Origin: Lineolata rhizophorae | Taxonomy: Eukaryota > Ascomycota > Dothideomycetes > Lineolatales > Lineolataceae | NCBI GenBank assembly: GCA_010093515.1 | Contig: MU001678.1 | Span: forward strand, 1-64,000 | Direction: 5' to 3' | Length of the DNA stretch: 64,000 bases | Shown: positions 30,918 to 41,037 of the stretch, piece after piece | Layout of the letters: each line of letters begins with the position of its first letter | Numbering within the stretch: position 1 is the first letter of the stretch | Translations under genes and position numbers: made by a program | The notes under the pieces: generated by a model | What the model was told of the DNA's origin: nothing | Database searches by the model: none | The model's input: only the letters and a program-made list of their open reading frames with translations

Positions 30918-33900
30918 TTTAATAAAGGCCTCTTCGCAGGCCACAGCCTCCCAGAAGCCTTGGAGCTTCGATTTGGTTGCCTGACGAGGCTGAGAGCTAG
31001 CGGAATCTCGCAGAGTGGAAAAGTAGATTCTACGGAAAACGCCTAACGGGCGGACAAGATAAGGACGCCCAGTCTGTCAGGGTTGTACGGACAACTGTGG
31101 GATTTCATGAGACCGGTTGCACGACCGAAGCGTTAGGTAGCGTGTCACTTTATCATTGGGATGGGACCGTAGAGCCTTGAATTTACCAATATGAGACATT
31201 AGCCGAGGTCAGCTGCAAAACATTACTGCATCCCACGTTCGTAATCCACCCCACCATTTGTCAACGCATCAGTACTTAGAAAGACCGTACTCAAGTTTAC
31301 TGTACTTTAAATGTACCAAAAAATCTGTGCCAAAACGCCGAGTCTGCATCCGGCTTGACGATTTGCTTTTGCCAAAGTCCAATTCATGTGGGTAAACCAA
31401 CGACTTGAACAAACCATAATTTATTCCGATCCAGAGCTCTCTTCAGAATGTGAAGGAGGACCTTATCCATTACCGCCTGAACAATCCCGTCCATTACCAC
31501 CTGGACATGTCCTTCTATGACAGCGCGGACATATCCCTCTATCACCACCCGAAGAGCCCCCGTCAGTGCCCCCTGAAGAAGAGCCCCCGCCAGTCCCGCC
31601 TGAAGAAGAGCCCCCGCCAGTCCCGCCTGAAGAAGAGCCCCCGCCAGTCCCGCCTGAAGAAGAGCCCCCTCCAGTACCGCCTGAAGAAGATGCCCCTCCT
31701 GTACCGCTAGGTGGAATGCTCCGTTCTTGGTGTTCCTAGAACAAAGAATGAGGACGCTGTTGTGGTTCACTCGTCTGCTAGGATAGTAAAACTCACTGGA
31801 ATCATATTTCCTGAAGGCATTTTGCAAGAGCATTCCTGGGCCGGACTTAGAAACAGTAGATGCGAAGTCAACCACGACATTCGAGACAACTTACGTGTAT
31901 GGGCAGACGAGGGCTTTGCTCGTTCTTCTGGGCATCTCCGGTCAAGTATGTGCTCCACATAGTTGGAACAGCTATTTGTAATTTGCGATCGACCGTGTTT
32001 TCTAGCCAGACGAGAGGTTTGACAGACCTAGAAATCCCTCCGGAAGTTGAGAGAGTAACAGCTGGTATTTAATGCCCTCGAGATTGCCGTTTGCGTCCGA
32101 GAAATTCTCTCGCTAGCAATCCTCAAGGCTAATGTTGCTCTGCATGGACCGACGCGGCTTCAGCCCAATTGCGAGTGCTACCAATAGTGTTCTTACACGC
32201 ACAAAACCACGTCGAGCACTGCAACACACGCTTTGTTGCTTCGTTAAAAGGTTGCACAAGAAGCAAAAAGGCAACCACAATGAGGCTCCACGAAGAAGAA
32301 AACCGCTATCGCTAGGCTATCGAGGACATGAAGGGGGCCCGGCGTAAAAAATAATTGAACAACTCAGGACACGGGTGGCCCCTTACAGATAACAGCCCCC
32401 TGTTTGACCACTGTTGGATTTAGACTGAATGGACCCCGACACTGAGTCACAAATCTTGCAGCTCTATGGGGCGTTCCATGGTCGGCGTCAAATGCGCCGA
32501 GAAATGGAGATGGCCTATGAGGAGTAGTTGTTCTGGGTGTGGTCAGTTGTATGAAGTGGCAAGCCGCCAATACATTCTCAAGCACACCCTGTAGATCATG
32601 CATCATGTCTTAACCGTCACTGAGCCGTGCTGAATAGTTGTTAAACTGAGGCACAGCACAGCTGACAAAATGGGGGCCTCAGGATCAAGCTCTTTGGCAG
32701 TGCCCTCCAGTAATGTCTCACCCATCTTGCGTCTAGGCTACGACATTGGCCGCCTGCTAACTAGTTTTAACTAGGACCATGTTTTGCAATACCTAAAGTA
32801 ATCTAGTTGAGAAGAAAAGTACTACACGGTTCGCTGCTTGAATTATTTCCAGCCCTGCTAATGATTTGGCAATTTGTACATACATGCGCTATTCATATAC
32901 AATGCCTACTACGAAAGCACACTGGCCAATGCGTGCAGGTTCTTTCACACAGAGGTGTCATATAATTTGAGTTATTTTCCTAACTTCCAAGGTCCGAAAA
33001 AGCTCTGAGTCTCGCCGCACTAGAGCCATTGAATGCCGTACTACAAACTGTGCCGTCCCATAGAGGCGTCAACCTTATCTGTGGCTGCTGTGATCACCCG
33101 TTAGCACGTATTGCTTTTAGTGGCTAAGACGCATCCAACCAGGACGTCCCCTGCACTTCGGGAGGAGCCTTGGCGTCAGCCTTTGATCCTTTAGGGGTCG
33201 TGAGCGGCACGACGCGGGTGATGAAGATGCAACTACCCGCGAATGTGGGGTGTTCTCACATGATTATCCTGCATGGCCAAGACAGAGGCTCCCATGTAGA
33301 GGTCTCGGCATCTGATTGATTGGTCAGCTGTAGCGGAATATTCTGCAGCTTTGCACATTTTTGGTTCACCGATGCACGTAATAGGTCATCAGTCTCCTTG
33401 TTGGAGGCTGACATCCCATACTGTTCAATATGTTGACGTTTTCTTATAGAGTGAATCAACATCAAAACAGGACGCATATACTAAAAGGCACACTGCTTGG
33501 TAATTTGGAAACGTGCTCAATACACTGATATTTTTGACAATCATAAAGGCCTAAACCTACTTAATGATATTAAAAAGGCACGTACACGCAATAGAATGCG
33601 CCTGCCCATCATTTGTGAAGCAACGCCAGACCATAATTCAAGAGACATCCGCAGGCAACCAGACCTAGATAACAGCAGAGATGCCCGAAATCAAGCTGTC
33701 GCTTCACCCCTCAGCCTTACGAGGAGAGCGCTTAGCCTTGCCGACTGGGGCAAATGAGACCGCATACGCCCTTGACAATGACGTGCGCCGACCATGCAAA
33801 CGCGCTGTCCGCCGACGCCTCGTATAGGAGGCAGAAAGCCACGCTGGAAGTCTCCTGGCCAGTTGTCCCGCGTGATTCGAGCAAGGCGAATGCGCACCCC

Positions 33901-34321
33901 GCACGTGGGCAGGCAACCGGGCGGTAGAAGGCAACCGTATCGGAAAGCCGAAGGGAAGACTTTCATAGGACGCCCCAAGGAAACTGGAAAGAAGGCTCAT
34001 TGAATGAACCGGACACATGCCTTTTGGCGGCGAAGTTTTGTGTCGCCAGAGGGGCAAATACCGGTGAGAAAAATATGTTGTGTAATGATGGGGATCCGAA
34101 TCTGGATCCGAAGATCCGCGTATGCCACTCTTCTGTCAGGTGGACAATCACTATACTTTTGGTGACAATTACAGGACAGAGACATGTGGTGAATAGAGAA
34201 CTTTTGGGTTAAACGGCAACTGGCCGCGTTCGCTGATTACTGTCCCGACGTGTTGTCAAGTGGTTCCGAAGTCGATATGATCGACTATTTCGTTTCCTCC
34301 GGCTCGCTCGAGATTGGCCTC
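30918..34321. other. Gene-poor 3.4 kb with minisatellite and unrecognised frames
   Basis: No conserved gene found on either strand. Contents: a 27-bp tandem repeat at about 31545-31706; short minus frames at 32364-32606, 33256-33477 and 33704-34057 that may be exons of unknown or decayed genes but show no motif I recognise; and the 3' flank of the MIZ gene. The middle (32750-33620) is AT-rich. It looks like a region of lost or diverged sequence. No terminal repeats or transposase motif were seen. Confidence 0.45.
31545..31706. repeat. 27-bp tandem repeat (minisatellite), about 5-6 units
   Basis: Five 27-bp units begin at 31572, 31599, 31626, 31653 and 31680, with a preceding 24-bp variant at 31545-31571 and weaker copies further left (from about 31460). 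The unit is in-frame in all registers: on plus it reads PPEEEPPPV, on minus GALLQAGLA. The early units are nearly identical; the last two carry substitutions. The plus frame runs from about 31536 to an in-frame stop after 31707. Neither reading has an identifiable start or partner exons. Confidence 0.9.
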
Positions 34322-37300
34322 TTAATCGCTGTCTAACTCAATAACCACCCGCGAGGACCTGGACGGCGTTCGGCCGGCATTCGTGCCCGCGCCCGCGCCC
34401 GCACTCGCGTCCCGCCTCGCACCTCCACACTTTTCTTCCTTCAACTTATGGCCCACCCCACCAGTCACAGGCTCCTCCGCCCTCTCCTCCGGCTTCGGCC
34501 TCCACCGGCCCTCCTCATCGACGACGATGTCCCTCGTGTCCAGCTTGCCGCGCTCCTTCAAGCACCGCTGGACCGCCAGGAGGAAGCCGTCGACGCGGAG
34601 GCTCTGCGGCCGGCAGTCGGCCTTGCAGAACGGGCATTTCCAGTCGTCCGCGGCGGACGGGCAGCCCGGGCGGTCGGTGTAGCGGCGCGAGCGCGTGTTT
34701 AGGAAGGTGTCCAGGTCGAAACACTCCCGATGCAGGCAGGTGGCGCCGCGAGCGGGGATGTTGAAGATGCGGGAGCCGATGAAGGGGTCGAAGAGGCCGA
34801 TGCTAATGGTTTTGTTGAGGATCGCGATGTCATCATCGTCGGCCACGCCCCTTTTCAGGCTCTGTTTGATATTCGCGAGCACTTCGTTGGCAGGAATAAG
34901 CTGAGGCCCTGTGCAAGCTTGGAGGATGGTGGCGTGTTTCTTGACGCCGACGATCTCAATAGCTATGGCATACGGGAGAGGCTGCTTGTCGTCGGGCAAC
35001 CGATTGATTGATATTTTCAAAGAATTCTCGCCAGCTTTGACGAAGTGTGAGATATCAATCGGAAGATCCTTCCCATGGTGAAGGTGAAGCCGAGGATGGA
35101 GCAGATGGCCGTTGATTTCGGGATATAGGATTGGCGGCCAACTGCAATCAGTCACGACCCATTGAGACTCAAGCGGAAGCTGGCTTGCCGCATGCACGCA
35201 GCGGAGCCGATAAATAAGGGATTTTTCGTTAATTTTTCGAATGGGAGGCAGTCCGGATAACGGCTCTTCATTTTGCGGGATGTGCCCAAAGTCCTTTGTA
35301 GAAATGTTGAACGTCCACTGGTTCGTAGGCCTACAGACTTGGAGAGGAATAGGGCCGAAGGCGAATCCCGTAACAAATTGGTACAACCTCAAGGTCGGGT
35401 CAAAATTGCCCCAATCGTCCTCACCTTCCGGAGTTGGACTGCGCAAGTTCGCCTGGTGGAGTCCAGAAAGGGCAGGATTAGGCTGAGAAGGCTGAGGCCG
35501 CACAAACCCCCGCGGGGGGAAAAGAAGGTTGCCCTGCAGTTTTCGTGGACTTTGCGGTGGTAGTCGCACAGGGCGAAATGCACGCGCCCCTAGTGCAGAC
35601 AGCACGCCGAAAACCCCTGGAGCAGAACCCGGAGAACCCGCACCGCTCGCTCTATTTGGCACTTGCGTGGCCATACTGCCGCCTTGTCTCAACTGAGGGG
35701 CCAGCTGAATGTGATTGAGCTGATACACAAATGAATTCCCGGGAATGTCCGGCGCGCCTTGGGTGGGACCTGGAACGGCGCCACCAGCTGGCCTGCCAAT
35801 GGCTTGGGCAGCCGCTGTTCCACCCTGCGCAGGAGAATTAGCCATGGCCTGGTTTTGGTTCGGAAGAGCATGTGATTGGGGCATGCGCGGGCTAGAATTA
35901 TGTTGCGGGGAAGCTTGTTGGGACGGTCGACGGCCGATTTGGTTTGCACCTTCAGAGGCGCGACCAATTTCTGGCTGGGTAGCGGGCACTCGCTGCTGGC
36001 TCGGTGCTGGTGCAGGCTGCGCAGCTGTAGTAGCTTGGGGCTGCTGATGTGCGGCAGAGCGTTGTTTGCAAATATCTCGATGAGTCCAGAAGAGATTACG
36101 GTACTGAGTGGTGTAGTGCTCGAATTCTTGTCGGGCATTCTCTTGGGTCCACGGAAGTCTGTTCACAGTTCGTTTCCAGTAGTCTTCCTGGTCTCTCCTA
36201 AATAGATCATCTGCCGCGTCTGTAGCCGCATTCTGGTCGGGCATCCAGTGCCTGTATATCGCGGTGAAAATGACTCGCTGTAAAGATTTTGACAAGGCCC
36301 CAAGCTCTTGGATGATCTCGCCACACAGCGGTGGCGCGCACCGCTCCCTACACCTATCTCTCAGACCCTCCCAATTGCGGTTCGCTAGGTAGGCGAAGCG
36401 CTGGACGTTTGTCATTTGTGTTTCGAAGAGCTGTGGCCACAATCGCGCAATGTCGTGAATCGGGGCAGGAAATTTGCAGAACCAGGCGACAACGTCGGGC
36501 GACAAGGCTGCATTGTCCGCAAGCAGCTTGCTTAGCATGGGCACTGATTTGAGGAACTCGGACTCCCGAAGCATAGGCGGTAACATCGAGGGATCGGATG
36601 TCGCTAAGCACATGTATTGATGCACAGCGAGATAGAAATGATCATCAGTCTGCGCTGCTTCGAGTAACAACGTCAAGCGGGAGTGCTCATAGATGTTGAA
36701 ATGTCCACCGCGAGCCTGTATGTAGTGGTGAATAGCACCGACGCAATACTCTTTCGAAAAAGAGCCTCTAGGCGTGCCGGCGGTGGGTATAGGTCCTGAC
36801 TGCGCAACTAGGAGGCTCGCAGCGGCGGCGTTATGCGGCAAATGTGGGGAAGTCTGCGGAGTCAACGGAGAACCTGATGGACCAGGGAAGGCGTTGGGCC
36901 TCGGGTTCCCGGTCATTTGAAGATTCAAATTCGATCGAGACTGGTTTGGCTGGGCACCAGAAAGCATGTTTAGTTGTCGCTGCTGACCCTGCTCTTGCCG
37001 CTGCTGTGTCTGTGGATGTTGTTGGAGGACAGTGCCATCGGCAGAGCGCTTCTTTCCCGAAATCAGGGTAGGTAGCAAACGACCTGCAACCTGAGGGTCA
37101 CTGTGGCTCTCGGTTGTGGGGTTTGCCGGATAGACTGCCTCAGTGTAAACCTCATCACTTGGAGCTGGTGAAGGTAAAACGGCACTAACAGAAGCATTCG
37201 GAACCATAACCTCCACCTGTTGCCTGTTTGCTAGCTGAGGTGAAGCTGACGTTGATGCCAGGTGAGGTCGCTTCTGACCCGGATCTGGAGCTGATCCAGT

Positions 37301-37546
37301 TGCGCCAATTGGCGCGTTGTTCCCTGATATTGTGTGCGCAGAAGCGGTTTCAAGCCTTGATATCGTGTCGTTCCTTGGTGCCGAATGGCTCTGGTGCTGC
37401 AGAATCGCTTCACCGACCGCCTGCGAGCCTTGCCCGCCAGCAAGAAACTGGGAGTGCATGTTCGAGTCGAGGACCGCAAAGTCGGCATAGCTCTCGCCGG
37501 TAGCCCTGCCAATGTTCCGGGCAGCGCCGTCCACTCCGGAGCTCAT
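34322..37546 (-). CDS. MIZ/SP-RING zinc-finger protein (PIAS/Zimp-like)
   Basis: Probable SUMO E3 ligase or transcriptional co-regulator, nuclear. Single exon, 1074 aa. The first 700 residues are low-complexity, rich in Gln, Pro, Ser and Asn. A folded segment follows (about 740-920) and then the MIZ/SP-RING finger (about 930-985): CLHRECFDLDTF with Cys/His ligands, then DDWKCPFCKADC. This arrangement matches Siz/PIAS proteins and metazoan Zimp. The tail is charged and ends in Ser/Asp. No SAP domain is visible near the N-terminus, unlike Siz1/PIAS. The first ATG (37546) is preceded by two TATATA elements within 240 bp. Divergent from the BOI-type gene across 3.5 kb. The finger identification is firm; ligase activity is inferred from family. 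Confidence 0.87.
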   Translation of the reverse strand: MSSGVDGAARNIGRATGESYADFAVLDSNMHSQFLAGGQGSQAVGEAILQHQSHSAPRNDTISRLETASAHTISGNNAPIGATGSAPDPGQKRPHLASTSASPQLANRQQVEVMVPNASVSAVLPSPAPSDEVYTEAVYPANPTTESHSDPQVAGRLLPTLISGKKRSADGTVLQQHPQTQQRQEQGQQRQLNMLSGAQPNQSRSNLNLQMTGNPRPNAFPGPSGSPLTPQTSPHLPHNAAAASLLVAQSGPIPTAGTPRGSFSKEYCVGAIHHYIQARGGHFNIYEHSRLTLLLEAAQTDDHFYLAVHQYMCLATSDPSMLPPMLRESEFLKSVPMLSKLLADNAALSPDVVAWFCKFPAPIHDIARLWPQLFETQMTNVQRFAYLANRNWEGLRDRCRERCAPPLCGEIIQELGALSKSLQRVIFTAIYRHWMPDQNAATDAADDLFRRDQEDYWKRTVNRLPWTQENARQEFEHYTTQYRNLFWTHRDICKQRSAAHQQPQATTAAQPAPAPSQQRVPATQPEIGRASEGANQIGRRPSQQASPQHNSSPRMPQSHALPNQNQAMANSPAQGGTAAAQAIGRPAGGAVPGPTQGAPDIPGNSFVYQLNHIQLAPQLRQGGSMATQVPNRASGAGSPGSAPGVFGVLSALGARAFRPVRLPPQSPRKLQGNLLFPPRGFVRPQPSQPNPALSGLHQANLRSPTPEGEDDWGNFDPTLRLYQFVTGFAFGPIPLQVCRPTNQWTFNISTKDFGHIPQNEEPLSGLPPIRKINEKSLIYRLRCVHAASQLPLESQWVVTDCSWPPILYPEINGHLLHPRLHLHHGKDLPIDISHFVKAGENSLKISINRLPDDKQPLPYAIAIEIVGVKKHATILQACTGPQLIPANEVLANIKQSLKRGVADDDDIAILNKTISIGLFDPFIGSRIFNIPARGATCLHRECFDLDTFLNTRSRRYTDRPGCPSAADDWKCPFCKADCRPQSLRVDGFLLAVQRCLKERGKLDTRDIVVDEEGRWRPKPEERAEEPVTGGVGHKLKEEKCGGARRDASAGAGAGTNAGRTPSRSSRVVIELDSD

Positions 37547-40500
37547 TGATCAGGTAACCTGCACGGTAGTAGGTGTCATAAGTAAGACGCGGACGGTGGG
37601 AAGGTGATTCCCGCAACGCGGAGGCAGCGCAATCGAGGACGTGGGAAAATCTGGCTTCCACCTAGCTCTCGGGATGCGCGGGAGACGGCAGCAGTGCCGC
37701 GAGACAACCGTTTGCAGCGGATATATACGAATGGAGGGCCGGACTGCGGCCGACGCGCGGGTTGGAGAAGCTGGAGGTCGAATATATACCGTGACCGACG
37801 CACGGGGCGAGCAGGGGTGCCACAGGCAGGCACGCGGGACAGCCGCGATCGGCGGGCGTCGCCCAGGCACTCGCCAGGTTCGAATCGGGGCGGATTGCAG
37901 GCGCTGGACCTACGACAGAAGCTGCGGGCTGCGAGCGGGTCGTGATAGAGGTCGCCAGTCGCTCCGGCCTCTTCGCGGCGAAGTTGCGAGGCGGTGTCGT
38001 ACGAACGAGGGTTTCCCGCAAGCGCGTGGAAAGGGCAGAGGCGCGCCCAGGTGCCAGGACTTGGGGGCTCCGACCGCTCGGCTGCACGCCCGTCGCGGCC
38101 CGCTGCAGCGCCAATGACTCAGTGCTTCGCCCGCGCTAAATCGCGGCCAACGGACGGTGGCGCCCTTATGCCTCGACACTACTCCCCGTACGCGAGGGCC
38201 CAATTCGTTCACAACGCACAAGTATCCGCCGCTTATGCGGTCAAAATTGCTTATGGTATCAACCGCGCTTGCGGTATTGCCCTTCGGCTGCCTGCTCTTC
38301 AGTGCGGCCCCCGCGATGCATGCGACCAGTCACTTTTCTCGATTCTGGAAAGCATCCAAAGCCAATCGGGGGATTCCCCGCAATCTCTACGTGGCCATCG
38401 CGGCTGTCTTCAAAAGATTTGCGACTTTCCTTTCCTTTCTCTGTTTCTCGCGTCCATTGCCATCACTTGAAGTCGTAAACAGATCTAGCCTAGGATTGGA
38501 AAGAAAGCGGGGTTGACCATGATTTTATTCGCAGTTGCAGACAAGCCGCGCTAGTTCTACCCAACAAAGGCTCCGGTGCAGGCTAACATTTAGGTCCCGT
38601 AGGAAGTTATCGATAGTCTATCTGGTACGGACCTAGATCCCTTCGTAGTAAACATAGGGTGCCAAGATGCTTGGAGTAGGTAGTATCTAGGTAGGTAAGG
38701 TGGACACATCCTCTATATACCTGTTTGGATATCGAATTTATGGCTTCCCGAACAAGTCCATTTGCTATAGAATATACCTTACTAGAGTCTTTCGCTCAAC
38801 ATGTAAATGTTTGGTTACAACAAATCGCACAGCAAAGCTTTTCAGAAAGCGATTCTACAGCGAACCGAGTGTTTATAGGGAACATCGGCGAAGCGACTCT
38901 CCTTTGTACAGCAAACACGTCTAATTGCTGTATAAGTTACTCTTTGCTCTTAACAGATGCATGATATGGAATACCGAAATTGTGTCCCGGACCTTTTGCC
39001 CCGGTACAGGAGGACAGTTAGCAGGCTAGAAAAGCCCAGACATAGAGCACCACCCGGACATATTTGCAAGTACGTCGGGCAGCGAGTAACAGCCTAGCCG
39101 CTCATTCGTAGATAGCCAGTCTAGCTGAATATAAATGGACAAGTCCTATCGTGTGTCAAACACCACGCGGTAACGAGAAACATTTGAGCCTAGGCAAGTC
39201 CAACGTCACGACTACGACATCTAGTGTGTAGTTCACTTAGCTCTAGTATGACGTTTGCACGTATTTTGCCCCTAGGATGTCTGTAACGGACTTGAGTGTT
39301 TTCCTGTCGCTTCTGCCTGGAGGAGGTACTCAGGTGAGTTGTCCGACCTTCGCTTCAAGTGTAACTATAGATTCCGGAGGCTGAATTGCAGCTTGTCAAA
39401 ATCTATCAATGCAATAGATGTTAGAATCATTGGACGTCATTCCGTAGACCTCGTAGACCTAAGGGAAAATAGGAATAAAAGAAAAAAACCCTAATCGTTC
39501 CAGGAGCATAGATGTTGTTAACGTCGGGTAGGCGAGAAACAAACGTGCTTGATACCACAAGGTAGACGCGTGCGACGGGAATACATAAACATACCCGCAC
39601 TAAGGAGCGGAATATGCCCACATTTCACGCTCCAGAGACACCTGCGATGCGATTTGTGCCTAGGTGCCATGTACTCTGTATGGCGCCACGTGGCTGCGCA
39701 TGGCTGAGTAGGTATTTCGTACAACACGCCTTAAGCTCGGCTTCCAGCTACCGGGTAGCCCGGGATTTGAAGGCGGAGCTGCTCTATTTTGAGTGCTACT
39801 CCGAATAGCGGCGCTCGCCCAGGCTGCAGAATACCGTGTGCCTGCCTGGGCGGACCTATGGTATTTCCCTGCTAGCTTCGCATGCTGTACTGCCTACGCA
39901 GGGCGAAGCACATAGCGATGCACCAGCCACAACTAGCTGATCATTGGCACAAGCCGCAGCTGTGGCTGGCAGGGCAGGGCTTGAGCGTAAGCCTCGCAAA
40001 AGTGAGACGGCAAGCGAGCACCGGAATAACGGGCCAGGGGTTTGAGGGAGCCACGCTCACCAGCTCCCGGAGATATGTACGTAGTATGTTCTCCGTACTC
40101 CATGGTTCTCTTCTCAAAGGCAGGTGGAGAGGAAAAGTTAAGATGGGACGGGGAAGAAAATTGAAAGGCTGGAGACCCAGCGCTCAGTTGGCTGCGGCTA
40201 ATTAAATTGGTTATTAGTTGGGGAAATTCTCCGAAAGGCCCGGAGCGCCCCATTCGCCGGCGAGCCAACATTGACACGCGCGGCTGTCGGAGGTTTCTGC
40301 AAGAGGCAGCCGCGGGCGTGGCGAGAGACCGAGCCGTCGAGGCCGGGGACGGCGGTAGGGCGACGCGCGCCTTGGCTGCGTAGTATGTACTGGGTCGGAA
40401 GGGGAGCTGCTTCGAATTGCGATGTGCCCTGTATGGAGCGCCCAGCCGGGATCATGATTCTGTGGAGGCTCTTCGCCGGAGGCGTTTTTCCACATTAGCA

Positions 40501-41037
40501 CGGTGGCGCTAAGAATAGGCTTTATGGGGATGGCAATGGCTTGCTCGCTTGCCGGCGTCGGCTGCTTGGCGGCGCCGCCAAACCAGACCCGCCAGCCAGC
40601 CAGCGCGGCGGGCTCCACTCCACCTCGCGGCACCACCACCAAGCCTTGCGCCCGCTTGCCTCCGTCCCGTCGTAACCGCCTCGCCCGCTCCCGAGCACAC
40701 GAGAACATCGCGTCTTCCCATTATCGCCGTCCGCCTCCGCCGCGCCTCGCCTGCAGTCTTTTCTGGCCTCGCCGTTCGTTGCTCCAGCCTCGAGCCTCGG
40801 CGCGCCTGCTTCCCGGGCCCGCCCGCGTCGCACTACCCTCTTTCTCCGCACCGCCAATGACCCGTAGCCACGGGTGAGGCCACAAACCTTCGCTGGCAGT
40901 GACCTCCCCGGGGCCATTCACCCTGCGGCCGGCGGCCCTATTTCATCCCATCATGCTCGTCGCTGCCCGCCGTCAACGGTGACTGCTTCCCGCGCCGGCC
41001 CAATTCCCCGACCTCTACGCCCGCGACGACGTCCAAA
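37547..41037. other. Divergent intergenic 3.5 kb, MIZ gene / BOI-type gene
   Basis: Left end: MIZ-gene promoter with TATATA at 37722-37727 and 37783-37788. Middle (about 38,550-39,800): AT-rich with several GGTAGGTA-like words (38690-38700) and no recognisable gene; frames such as 38157-38516 have no known domain. Right end (about 40,500-41,037): pyrimidine-rich leader of the BOI-type gene. No tRNA or transposon signature recognised. Confidence 0.45.
37722..37788 (-). promoter_or_regulatory. Paired TATA elements upstream of MIZ gene
   Basis: Two TATATA elements at about 37722-37727 and 37783-37788, 180 and 240 bp upstream of the minus-strand start codon at 37546, in otherwise GC-rich DNA. 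Either could position the transcription start. Confidence 0.4.

Noticed and set aside
31384-31875. Minus-strand 163-codon frame over the minisatellite
   Set aside because: Begins with GTG, consists largely of the 27-bp repeat read in reverse, and shows no domain; kept as a repeat, not a gene.
37870-37895. tRNA B-box-like word (GGTTCGAATC)
   Set aside because: No A box at the right distance and no foldable acceptor or anticodon stem around it.
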